NCBI GenBank assembly: GCA_003194525.1
Contig: NBIV01000041.1
Coordinates: 62,001-126,000 of the forward strand
Length of the DNA stretch: 64,000 nt
Source of the DNA: Gracilariopsis chorda
Taxonomy: Eukaryota; Rhodophyta; Florideophyceae; Gracilariales; Gracilariaceae
Direction: 5' to 3'
Positions 29,177 through 39,921 of the stretch are shown piece by piece; positions within the stretch are counted from its first letter, which is position 1, and each line of letters begins with the position of its first letter. The notes beneath the pieces were generated by a model, which did no database searches, was not told the origin of the DNA, and saw nothing but the letters and a program-made list of their open reading frames with translations. The position numbers and the translations under genes are program-made.

Positions 29177-29194
29177 TGGTCTCCCGACCTAGAA
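29177..29194 (+). promoter_or_regulatory. Element A primer-binding site candidate
   Basis: TGGTCTCCCGACCTAGAA lies 3 nt after the LTR end and starts with TGG, complementary to a tRNA CCA end. Element B has TGGTCTACTGACCTAGAA at the same place. I cannot name the tRNA. Confidence 0.5.
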
Positions 29195-29288
29195 TCGGAA
29201 ACGGTTAGGTTTTGTATTACCTCTCCTCGGAGATTCACTGTCCAAACTTTTGGTTTCTTACCACTTCGTGGGAGTTTTTGGTCTACAC

Positions 29289-31403
29289 ATGTCTCGGCGA
29301 CCATCCTCCGCCGAACCCGTTGTCACGCGGAGTCGTTCCGTCAGTGACGTGGAACAGGCAGAGATCTCGAAGGTCCCCGTTGGCCACCCTCGACGTGCCA
29401 CTTTGAAAGGCAAGTCGAAGGGCCAAGACTCGTCGAGAGCCCAGAAACCCCCGCCTAAGGCGTTGAAGGACGCTCCCAACTCCGGTGTCGACCCGGCTTC
29501 TGCCGATGTAGCTGCACCCCGGAGGGGAGACCCCGATACCGACGACCCCCCTAGTGTCCAAGCGCAGCTTGAGGAGATGAGTGAAGCACACAATGCCCTC
29601 GTGGAGGAGTTTGAAGTCCTGCGTGTCAGGTTTGATATCTCTTCTATGAAGGATTTGGCTGAGGACATTCGCCTTTTAAGGGCGGATGTCAACACTGTGT
29701 TGGAATGTTTTGGTGGTCCTGCCAACTATGTTGAGAATGTGGAAACCCGATTTGATCGTGTCAGTGCCCGTCTGAGGACGTTGGAGCAAACTAACTTGAT
29801 GGATGACAACGTCCCGGGGAAGGCCGCTGCTGTCTCGCAAAAAGCGAAGCGCGAGAAGAAAGATTCTACCCGCTGCACTCGTAAGAAGCAGCCCCAGCAC
29901 GATCCCGACTCGTCGGATTCCTCCCTGTCTTCACAGGATTCTCACCATTCAGATGGTTCGGTGTCGTCGGATTCTTCGTCGGACGATGATCGTCGCCGAC
30001 GCCCGTCCCATTCTAAACGGTCTTCTTCCACCCAAGGTGTGACTCGCCCCCGGAGGAAGGGAAGGAAACACTTAAGATTGAGGGAACTCAAATGTACTAA
30101 TCCCCTCTACAATAGGTTGGTATCGTACCGATATTATCGGCTTGAGGACTCCTCATTGGATCGTACACCCCGTGGTACGGGTAAGGTGAAGGACTGCATA
30201 AAGCGTATGCAGCTTTCTTTTCGTAACTAGTCTTTTTCTGGAGAGGATCCCATATAGGTGTTGGACTTCCTCGGAAGGTTCGTTTCCGAAGCGGACATAC
30301 TTGGTATGAACGAAGGACAGGCGTTCATTGCCCTACCGTATTTTCTACGTGGCATCGCCGAGGATCAATACAACTCTGTAAGAGGTTCTTCCCGAGCCTC
30401 CGAAGGAGGTGTAACGTGCTGGCCGGAAGCGGTTCAGTACCTCTTGTGATCCTACGCGACGAACAACGCTATTCAGGGGGCTACTATCGCTCTACGCGAT
30501 ACCCGCCAGAAATCTGGAGAGACGGAAACCGAATTCTCGCTACGCCTTAATAAGGCTTTCCACAGGTGTGGCAATGTTTACTCGTCTGGAGAGCGCTGCA
30601 CCATGTACATCGATGAATTGGATCCAGCAATCCATACGCTGGTGGCCCGATATCGGGAGGATCGTCGTAACACCACCTACCTGGAGTTGATTCAACACGC
30701 GCAAGCGGAAGGTGATGCACTTCGAGCTCGTATCCCTGCATCGAAGTCTCGTCCCGCCAAGGCGTTGATGATGGAAGCCAGTTCACCATCTTTATCGCTA
30801 GCAGCGAGTGGACGCCCTTCAAGGGACTACGATAACGTGTACCTCGCTCAGGTTGGTGCTCAGTCTATTCCGACCACGGAACTGCCGCCCACGACGGATG
30901 CGTCCTACGACACAGCTCAGGAGAATTCCCTGCTGTATGTTGACGGACCCCGTGTTGACGGACCTCGCATCCCCTATTCGAATGGTGCCCTCCGGCAAAG
31001 TCGTCCCGGATGGAAGGATTCCCGCCCAGCGGTGAGACACACGGAGGCTCGTTCCGGTCAGCCGCCCCCACGCTCTGGAGTCATATGCCACATATGTTAC
31101 GAACACGGTCACATTTCACCGGACCGCATCCTCACTTTGAGAGAAGTAACCCGAGTGATCAGTAACTATGAAGCCCTTACGCCAGCGGAGAAGCAGACCG
31201 TTCCGATTGCATCGTACTTACGAGCGAAGACGGACTTCCCCCGGAATATCCCGGATACGAATCTGCGACACGCGTTGCTTTCCCCTGCTGAGCAGGTCAC
31301 TAACCCCCGTCTTGTTCGACAAGAAACCCCCGCTAGCGCTCCACTGCTAGTGGTTCAGGATTCTGAGACCCCGCCTCAGGCGGAACGGGCTCAGGAAAAC
31401 TGA
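29289..31403 (+). pseudogene. Element A gag with three in-frame stops
   Basis: Starts at ATG 29289 (MSRRPSS), chosen over an upstream ATG at 29250 because element B begins at the same residue. The N-terminal part is basic and Ser/Pro-rich, then a coiled-coil-like LEEMSEAHNALVEEFEVLR and acidic Ser/Asp runs. A capsid-like region follows (VLDFLGRF to about GNVYSSGERC), then a Pro-rich end with CHICYEHGH (partial zinc knuckle). In-frame stops: TAG 30228, TAG 30255, TGA 30447; the last replaces a Trp codon kept in element B. No frameshift over 705 codons. Final stop TGA at 31401. Confidence 0.8.
31394..31400 (+). promoter_or_regulatory. Gag-Pol -1 frameshift site
   Basis: GGAAAAC directly precedes the gag stop TGA. 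The pol frame is -1 to gag and is closed upstream by a stop at 31364, so the shift must happen within 31367-31400. Element B has GGGAAAC at the equivalent site (41662-41668), the classical retroviral-type X-XXY-YYZ heptamer. In A one G has become A. Confidence 0.65.
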
Positions 31404-34400
31404 GTTCGGGAGTCTCCCCTACCGGAGAGGCGCCCTCAGAGTTGAGGTTGAAGGCGCCCGAGGCGTCACTGCCTCGCTCCCCGGTCAAAATCCTTACTAG
31501 GAAACAGGCCGTCTTAGACGTGAACTCTGAACACTTTGGTGTTCTGCGTCGACCGTGGAAACGTGTTCGAAACAACCGGTTCCCGGACAGAGTTTTGGTA
31601 ATGGCCAAGAGAAACTACAAGGTATATGCTGACCGTGGCCTTTCCACCCAGTTTATGGTGCAAGTTCTCACTGTTTTGGACACAGGTGCAGGCCCGAACT
31701 TCATCGTTGGGTCGCTCCTGCCACCATCGTTGCAGTCTTAGATCTGCCATGGCGTGATACCGGATGTCGCGGATGCGAATGATAACCCGTTATCAACGGT
31801 TGGGACAGTCGACCTGGTCGTGCGCCTTGGCTCCTTTCTTGTGAAACTCGACTTTATTGTTTGTCGGAAACTTGCCGCCCCTTTGATCTTGGGATGCGAC
31901 TTCTGCGACAGATTCGTCGATGCCATCAGGCCCCGTCTAGGACGTGTGGAAATGGAAGACGGCTCGTCCGTTCCGATCTTACGTCGTCCTCTACGACGTG
32001 CCTCGAAGAAGCACGTTCCATTACCTGCTGCGCAGGAATCTCCACCGGCTTACCGGGACTCTACAAAGCTCCGCGTTGCCGCGTCTGTCCAACTCCCACC
32101 GGAATCCCAAGTTTGGGTACGAGTCACTTCCCGTCAACAGGGTTTACGAGTAATTCAACCCCTTACATCCCTATATGATAGGTATCAACTCGCCGTGGCG
32201 AATGGAGTAGCTCAAATTGAGCCCGACAAACCGTTCAACGTGCTGGTCGCCAATCTAGGCTCTACGCCCCAGTCACTGGTGAAAAACCAAGTCATTGGTT
32301 CGTTAATGCTCCACCCCACTGCGATGGTTCCCTCGAGAATGACTGCCGCTGATGTCCTCGGTCTCGTTCACTCTAAGAAGGGGGAGGACACTGCCGTCCA
32401 AATGCCGAAATGCTCGAATGCTAAGCCGGTTCCAACGAGTTACGACCGGATTGATCCCGTGAAATAACTCGAGGAACTTGACCTCGGTCATGTGCCGGAA
32501 TCGCACTGTGAACGTCTCCGTGAGATGCTACGGAATTTCACCACGATGTGAGATGGCTCCCTAGGGGAGATTACTACAACGGAGCACCGGATTGACTTGC
32601 TACCTGATACCAGGCCGATCGCTCAGCACCCCTATAGGGCAGGCCCTAAAGCTCGAGAAGAGGAAGAATTCCAAGTGGAAAAGATGCTCCGAGCTGGAGT
32701 AATAGAACCGGCTCAGTCGCCGTGGGCATCCCCAGTGTTACTGGCTCCGAAACCGGATGGATCCTGGCGCTTTTGCATCGACTACCGTCGACTGAACGCC
32801 GTAACCATCAAGGATGTGTACCCGATCCCACGAATGGATGAGTACATCGATTCACTCGGAAATGCTACCGTTTTCACGGCTCTAGACGCCAATTGGGGAT
32901 ACTGGCAGGTGCCCGTCAGGGAACAGGACCGCGACAAGACTGCTTTTGTCTGTCACTCCGGACTCTACCGTTTCAAACGGATGCCTTTTGGTTTGACCAA
33001 TGTTCCCGCTACTTTCTAGCGTGCTATCGACATACTACTGGCTCGCTTCAAATGGCGTACATGCCTCGTCTACCTGGAAGATATCATAGTATTCTCAGAT
33101 AATCTGGATGACCACCTCACACACGTGAGAGATATCATGACCACGCTACGTGAAGCTGGAGTTACTCTCAAGTTGAGGAAATGTGAGTTCTTTACAGATA
33201 AAGTGAAGTATCTGGGCCACATAATCCGCCCTGGGCGTGTGATGATCGAGGAAGCTGGAGTTAAGTCGCTCCGTCAAGCGAAGGAACCCGCCACTCAAAC
33301 GGAACTACGCTCCTTTCTAGGATTAGTCAACGTCTATCGACGGTTTATCCCAAGTTGTGCGGATATCTCAGCACCCTTGAACGCGCTCTTGCGGAAAGGC
33401 CAACCACCGAAATTGGAACCCTTTACGTCCGTCGAGACGAAAACGTTTAACTCCCTCAAGGAGGCTGTAACATCAGCACCGATCTTATCGTGACCGAAAC
33501 CCGGACTACCGTTTACCGTAGACACGGATGCTAGTGACTACCAAGTAGGTTGCGCTCTCTTTCAGACAACTCCCGAAGGAGAACGAACCCCTATTGGGTA
33601 CTGGTCACGCTCACTGAACGTTCACGAGCGGAATTACTCCGTCTCGGGGAAAGAGTGTCTTGCATTTGTGTGGGCACTCTCCACTCTCCGCCCCTATCTT
33701 ATGGGTGTGCACTTCACCGTTTAAACGGACCACTCGTCATTACGATGGCTCATGACAGTCTCTGAACCGTCAGGCCGCTTAATGCGTTGGAGGTTCCGCC
33801 TTGCGGAATTCGACTTCGAGGTGATCTACAAGAAGGGCACAAAGAACGCTCAGGCGGACGCGCTGTCGCGTTTACCCACGGATGGTGAAACTCTACCCGC
33901 TGGGGACGAGGACATTCCTTGCTTCGTCGTCAACGGTCGAGAACCGGAGGCCCCGGACCGTGAACCCGATAACTCGGATGAAGAACCGGAATCAGATGAT
34001 GAACTGGACGCACTACTCGTCTCGGACGATGCTCAGAAACCCCCACCGGGTAATTTCGTGCCAATACCCCCGGAAGAGATGGTCAGAGAACAACAAGGTG
34101 ATCCCTTCTGTACTCAGATTCGCGCCCGACTTAATGGCGGGGCGCAACTCCCTTTCGAGGTGAATGATGTTGGATACCTCGTCAGGACGGTTCAAACAAC
34201 CCCACAGGTAGTGGTACCGCATACTCTACAATCTAGAGTGTTGCACTTGTCGCACTATGCGAAACTTGGTGGACACGCCGGTGGACGGAAACTTTACCTC
34301 ACGTTGCGACGGAGTTACTATTGGCCAGCCATGGCTGTGGACTGCTACGCGACTGTGCGGTCATGCACGGAGTGTGCCAAAAACCGGGTCAAACTCCGGA

Positions 34401-35776
34401 AGCACTCAACGAAGTTGAAGTTATTTCCAGCACGGGCCCCTCTCGAGTTTGTCGCAACTGACCTCTTGGGACCGCTGCTCACCACAAAGCGTGGACATAA
34501 GTTTTCACTCGTTATCACGGATTGTTTCTCCATGTTGGTTCGCACCGTACCTTTATGGAAGATATCCGCTTTCGCGGTGGCGCAAGCCTTCGTTACCCAT
34601 TGGGTATTTGTCTACGGACCACCGGTTAACATTCTATCCGATAACGGAAAGCAATTCGCATCGCGATTCTTTGAGGACGTGTGTCGGATTCTCGATATCA
34701 AAAATCTGTTCACAACGACCTACCACCCCCAGTGTAATGGGCAAGTCGAGCGGTTTAACCGAACGTTGTTAGCCTCTCTCCGTTCTTACGTTGCTGATCA
34801 CCCCAAAACATGGGACCTGTACACTGACGCCTTGACGTTTGCGTATAACACACAGGTACACCGTACAACGGGTTTGACTCCATTTGAATTGGTACTTTCG
34901 CGTCATCCGCCCGCCGTAGCGTTGGAACCCCAGCCTACGCTGGCAAACGTCCCTTCCGTGAAGGATTATCGCCAACGATGGAAAGCGTGGTTTACGAAGT
35001 TAATCCCGGTCGCCCGGAGCTCCATGGCACGAGCAAAGGCCGCGTACAAGCGTGATTTTGAGTCTCGTGTCCGAGGTACAGCACCACCAATTAAGGAGGG
35101 TGACTACGTCTTCGTCCGTAAGGAGCACTGGAACCATGATAAGGAGAAACGGCATAAGCTCTCATCCGTCGCGAACGGTCCCTACAAGGTCATATCAGTG
35201 GATAACGACACCTTAGTGGTGGAAATGAACGACGCTCACGAGCGGATTTCCCGCGATCGCGTTGTTATGGCACCGCCACCTTCCGTAGAGGTTGCTTACC
35301 AAGATGAGAACCAACACACCCCAGTGGAACAACCCACATCTGTGGTTAACAGGCCTTCTGCGTTGCCACACCCTTCAAGGGGACTCTCAGATATACCGTC
35401 CTTATCGGACGCAGCCCTGAATGGCCTTTCTTCTCTAACGCCACCACGCGGTGTCTATCCCCGCAGTTTGGGCGCTTCTACCACTCCCTATGCCGCTCCA
35501 TCTAAGGAGGGGAGGAGAACCCTAACTCTCGTCGAGAGACTGAAACCGCTTCGTCGCGTCATGACAACCGTGGTGCACGGACCTCCGGAAACATCGAAAA
35601 GGACAATAGTGGACCGAGAATTCCGTCTACTGACGTGCCATCTTCGCATTTGCGCGCTACAGCTACCGCTGAACCATCTCGAGGAAGTTCTACCGCATCT
35701 GCGCCAGATCGCACTCCCCACCGGGATTCTTGTCGTCAAAATGCACCACGCAGTGGGAAGTCTCTCGCCAAAGTGA
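31400..35776 (+). pseudogene. Element A pol: protease, RT, RNase H, integrase
   Basis: One frame throughout. Protease VLDTGAGPNF (DTG at 31679) and LILGCDF; RT with PIPRMDEYIDSLGNATVF, RMPFGLTNVPATF and the catalytic box as YLEDI (expected YLDDI, about 33070); RNase H with VDTDAS, SGKECLAF and TDHSSLRW; integrase HHCC zinc region (HYAKLGGH ... CTEC) and DDE residues in ATDLLGP, LSDNGKQF and NGQVERF. Six in-frame stops: 31739, 32465, 32549, 33017, 33491, 33722. The TAG at 33017 replaces the Gln of PATFQ, the TGA at 32549 a Trp seen in B. No indels. It cannot make active RT as it stands. Confidence 0.9.
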
Positions 35777-36953
35777 AATCGTTGCAGGAAACTATTCGCG
35801 TTCGCGATACTGAACCGGCTGTACCGTCGAGCGTTGATCCGCATTCCGTGGGTCACGGTTCGTCAACAACAGCTACGCTGGATAATGCAGATCAGGCCCT
35901 CGCGGGATCCTCTGAGCCGACTACACCGGACGTGGTAACTACTACTGCACGGCAGAACACACCAGCCAGGCCGGGCAAGCACACCGTACAGGACGAAAGG
36001 AAAACGACCAGCAAGCTGGATTCTGGTTTAGGACCATCGCGCTGTCGCGAACTCACTCCGAGTGTCTCGGTTGATCCCGACAGTGTCGCCGAAGTCGCAC
36101 CAGTGACTCCGGAAGGAAAGCACGTCAAAGACGGAAATACTTCGTCGCCGAAGCGAGAAAACATACCGGCAGCACCGTTGCAACGGCCCTCACGTGAGGA
36201 GGTGGAACGCAACACGGCGCGGACAACCCTCGACCATCCGTTGCAAACGGCACGTGACCCCGACACCGTACGGAAGGCAAAGGCACCAATTACCGCCGGA
36301 GGCGAATCGACGCGTACTGTACGACGCACCGTGGTGCAACCGACTTCTTCGGCTAAAGCACCCCCGTCAAGACGGATATCTACACACAAACCTGTGGTTC
36401 GCGACCCAGATGCTCATCTTTCAGATGCGTTAGAAGCCCCTCAAAGGGATCGTCAATAGAAGCCCCCTCAAGGAGTGAAGAAACCGCGAAGCGGGATACT
36501 TTAACCCACAGCAAGGGTCCCGATACGCACCATCAATTGGTCGACGCAAACGGCCGTGCCGAGGACCTCCAGACCCGCGAAAGGGATGAACCTACCCGGA
36601 AACCGGTTAATGACCCCTCAAAGGGCATGGACAGGCAGTACCAAGCCATGCCCCTTCCGGGGAAGACTGTCCAACACCCACCAGTGGTGGTAGAGCCTGC
36701 CGTGCAGGACGCGATAATGCGAACACGGCGAGGCCGGGAAGTCTACAAACAGGAGTTTGTCGTTGACCACATTGTGGAACATTCTTACCATCCAGATGGT
36801 TACATCCAGTACCGCGTACGCTGGTATGGTTTCGGGCCCGAATATGATTCGGATGAGCCGATAGAGCACCTCCCACGTTCGAAAGTGGTTTCATATCATC
36901 GCAGAACGCGAACAGGAATCCCGGCATCGGTGATACACGCCCAAGTGGGATAA
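35635..36953 (+). pseudogene. Element A integrase tail and chromodomain
   Basis: A Pro/Ser/Thr-rich linker in a shifted frame (35635-36459) leads, after a second frame change, to 36537-36953 with a chromodomain: EFVVDHIVEHSYHPDG, then IQYRVRWYGFGPEYDSDEPI and HLPRSKVVSYH. Chromodomains of chromoviruses guide integration to modified histones. The two frame changes lie in the low-complexity linker. The element B equivalent is at about 46980-47130. Confidence 0.8.
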
Positions 36954-37166
36954 GCAAGCCACTGCGGTGGAAGGAAGGAAATGAAGGATCGAGTTGTGGT
37001 ATGGAAAGGAAGAAAGGAAAGGAAAAAAGAAGAAACACAAGTCAACTTGGATTTTATTCGATACGATCGATGGAACACCGACTAGTCGAAGGATTACACT
37101 ACGTCACAAGGTTGCACCCCCATGGTGAGGGAACACGCCCCCTTACGGGTTAGAACTGCCCCCACC

Positions 37167-38984
37167 TTAGTGGTTATTTCCCTGGAGTCGGGCAATCAGA
37201 GCATCCCGCATCGCGGTGACATCGGCACTGGCCTCGTTACCTCCCAGCCCCACTTGGCGGAGGAACTGAGAGATCACGGCAGCCTGACCCGCAGGGGCCA
37301 CGTTCGCCTCACCTGGCGTAGAGGACCCACCAGTGGGAAGACCGACCGACGGATTGGATGGCTGACTCGCAGGGGCGACTCCAGGAGCATCCATACCATA
37401 TGGTTCTCCCTCCGCCTCGGCGTGACCGGCACCTTCGTCGGGCTCGTTGTCGAACATCGGATCCTCACCGTCGTAGACGTTGTAGTACTCATCAGCGTCA
37501 ACAAACCCGGTCGGATGCCCCTTGGGGATATATCTCGGTGCAAACCGGAGCTCGTTCGCTTCCTCCGCGGAGATCTCAAGCCCCTCCCAAGGGTTGAAGT
37601 AGATGAAGTCACTCGCGAGCGGAGTTCGACGCCCTGGCGACAGGTCCTGTATCCGGCTACAGGCAGTACGCCCACTCTGCTCTAGAGGACCTGAAGCCCA
37701 GTCAACCTGGTCGATGAAATCGAGGAGCCCCACTACTTCGTCAGCGTTTGCCTCACCACCTAGTGGGATTTGTAAGTCCAGAGCTCGGATGGCGGCACGG
37801 ACCGGCAACGGGATGAACCACAGTCTGTGCTGGTCATAAACCTCCCAGAGGATGGAAGCCGCTGTGCGGACCGCCCATTCGGTGACCACCACGGACCAGA
37901 GCCCGGACTGAGGATCGTCGATGAGGTATGAGCCGTAATACTTGATCACGGGAGGCAACTCGATGTAGCAACCTTGGCACGCTTCGAGATGCGACCACCA
38001 CGGTGGAATCGGAACGTACCGACCCCGTCGGTTGACCACGCGGATGCGTTCGACTTCTACGTTCTGATACGGAATCAAATACCCGAATCGGGACCGTGCT
38101 CGCCGCTCAAAGCGTATCATCGACAAGAAGTTGGCCCTCGCTAAGCGACGCATATAGCAGAATTCAGCCCGAATGATCGGTCGTGTCCAGCACACCGCGT
38201 CTTGGCGCGCCGCGGGAATGCTTCTCCACAAGAGTGGTTCCAAACCCGCTAGGCGGTCGAAGTACCCCATTTCACCTTGGGTGCGATACAATCCGATGTC
38301 GGAGCCCATACCATCGGGGATGGGATATTCAAAGGGAGCCCGGCGAAGCCGTTGATGAGCGAGTAAGACCAACGCCGCGTGCGCGGAAGCTGCTGATTCC
38401 CGACCCCGTCGGATTACCGTGTGCACGGGTATCGCTATGCGATTGCGCCAATACCACGAAGTGGTCACGATTGCCAGAACGTCACCCGGGAGCATTCCGT
38501 TTCCATCGGTATACATCGCCAGAAGCGCATCATTGAACACCGCAGTCGGGTGGAACCACGGCGCCAGCCGGAGAGTCATCGCATGTTGTGAAGGCTGCAG
38601 CCCGACCAGCATGTCGTACGACGGCCACGCTGCCATTAGATACCCTCCCGTGGGAGCCGCACTCGCATTTGCGCCTGTTTGTTGCGAAGGAGTCGAGAGA
38701 CCGCTCTGGGGTAAAGGCACGGAATGAAATCCGGAGAAGTACTGTGACCGTGTGTTGCTGTTGTCGTTGCCGTTGTTGTTGCCGTTGTTGTTGTTCATCG
38801 TAGATGAAGGAAGCCGAGTAATCGAAGAAGAAGGCCGCGAAAGCGTACGTGTTGTTGGAAGAACCTCGGAAGAGTTGGTCGCAGATTCGCTGTTCGCAGC
38901 TAGGTGCTCGTTACCCAGAGTGGGATGGAAAACCGGCGAACCAGACTTATATTTAAGGACCTTGCCCGGTGCTTCCGTCGCCAT
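37167..38984 (-). CDS. Antisense ORF of the chromovirus, unknown function
   Basis: Intact 605-codon frame on the strand opposite to gag-pol, between the chromodomain and the 3' LTR. Its ATG is 25 bp inside the polypurine tract, so transcription would have to start in the 3' LTR. N-terminus (1-110) is Ser/Thr-rich with an Asn run (about 63-76). A Trp/Arg-rich middle (about 115-430) looks folded, with single cysteines (ACQGCY). An acidic stretch (DADEYYNVYDGEDPMFD) follows, then a Pro/Gly linker and a C-terminal helix (ISQFLRQVGLGG...MRDALIARL). No domain recognised. Unlike gag and pol it has no stop. Element B keeps its C-terminus at the same place and orientation. Confidence 0.75.
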   Translation of the reverse strand: MATEAPGKVLKYKSGSPVFHPTLGNEHLAANSESATNSSEVLPTTRTLSRPSSSITRLPSSTMNNNNGNNNGNDNSNTRSQYFSGFHSVPLPQSGLSTPSQQTGANASAAPTGGYLMAAWPSYDMLVGLQPSQHAMTLRLAPWFHPTAVFNDALLAMYTDGNGMLPGDVLAIVTTSWYWRNRIAIPVHTVIRRGRESAASAHAALVLLAHQRLRRAPFEYPIPDGMGSDIGLYRTQGEMGYFDRLAGLEPLLWRSIPAARQDAVCWTRPIIRAEFCYMRRLARANFLSMIRFERRARSRFGYLIPYQNVEVERIRVVNRRGRYVPIPPWWSHLEACQGCYIELPPVIKYYGSYLIDDPQSGLWSVVVTEWAVRTAASILWEVYDQHRLWFIPLPVRAAIRALDLQIPLGGEANADEVVGLLDFIDQVDWASGPLEQSGRTACSRIQDLSPGRRTPLASDFIYFNPWEGLEISAEEANELRFAPRYIPKGHPTGFVDADEYYNVYDGEDPMFDNEPDEGAGHAEAEGEPYGMDAPGVAPASQPSNPSVGLPTGGSSTPGEANVAPAGQAAVISQFLRQVGLGGNEASADVTAMRDALIARLQGNNH

Positions 38985-39008
38985 CGTGGATGTAGTATTC
39001 GCCCCTCA

Positions 39009-39018
39009 GGAGGGGGAT
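39009..39018 (+). promoter_or_regulatory. Element A polypurine tract
   Basis: GGAGGGGGA-type purine run ending one or two bases before the TG of the 3' LTR; would prime plus-strand DNA synthesis. Confidence 0.75.
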
Positions 39019-39019
39019 A

Positions 39020-39921
39020 TGAAGTGCAATCTTCAAGGAGGAAGGCTCAGCGAGATCCTGTGGACTTGATGTTTTTTTTGCCGCTTTCGCGTGTTTATGA
39101 TTACTACCGCTATTAGCGGGTGTCTCAGCCCTCAGCGGATCCGCGCTGTGCGCCAGGTGCCCACCTGTGCATGCGCCGTGTGCCACCCAAGGCGTGAGTG
39201 GACCACGTGTGACACGGATAGTCAAGAGGAGGTTGGCACCACGGTGTGGACAATTAGTTACCTTATATTTATTATTTATTATTTATCTACGCTACAGTAG
39301 GGAGATTACTACACTATATAGTGGTTCGGCGACCTCGCCCTGACACGTAAACTTCCCCAACCAGGGTTCTTGGCTCTAAGTCTTTTCCGCTTTCGCGAGT
39401 CTTCTACACTCCTCGGAGGTAAAGCCGCGTTACTAACGGTAGACCTATCCACCCTGCGTCACTAGGAGTATCACCGCCTTGGGCACTTGTCACTTAATTC
39501 ACCACCGCCGTGTTCTCGCCCCTGTATAGGGTTCCTTTGTACCTTTTTCCGTGGTCCCGTTGGCCCACACCCCCGTCGCCCCCAATCGGGCATCCCCCGT
39601 ATTTCCCTTACCCCACTCTCGTGGTTTCTACCCCTTTGTGTGGTTACTCGTCACCGCTGACGCGTGTCTCTCGTGCCAGTATCCCGTGACGTCTTCCCCC
39701 ACTTACGTGGACTCGTACTCCTTGGAAGGGCTGTTTTCCCATTCGTGGTGATCCTAATCCTACCGTTTCAACTCTCCCCGCTTGGCGTGAGGGTGAGCCT
39801 CGGCTTTACAACCCGACTTCGTCGTGCTCATCCGGAGAGGCTCCGTTCGCTGTGGTACCCTCGTGAGAGGAAGATTCCGAACGTCTTCGTGTGTTGTCCC
39901 GCTTGCGGGTATTGCACTACA
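39020..39921 (+). repeat. Element A 3' LTR
   Basis: 902 bp, about 98% identical to the 5' LTR. Element B gag resumes at 39922 immediately after the terminal ACTACA. Confidence 0.92.

Larger units (their letters stand above)
28268..39921 (+). mobile_element. Element A: complete gypsy chromovirus (11.65 kb)
   Basis: Two LTRs of 906 and 902 bp start TGAAGTGCAAT and end ATTGCACTACA; by eye they differ at about 16 bases plus two small indels, roughly 98% identity. Internal region: PBS, gag, -1 frameshift site, pol (PR-RT-RH-IN), linker and chromodomain, an antisense ORF, and a polypurine tract just before the 3' LTR. Flanking bases CTTAC and CCTAG sit in the same codon phase of element B's gag and may be a diverged 5-bp target duplication. 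Confidence 0.93.

Noticed and set aside
30447..33724. Reassignment of TGA or TAG to an amino acid
   Set aside because: Host genes here use all three stop types normally or avoid them internally, and element B has TGG at sites where A has TGA; stops are better explained as mutations.
36607..37038. 143-codon minus-strand frame overlapping the chromodomain
   Set aside because: Shadow of the conserved chromodomain frame; not conserved in element B.
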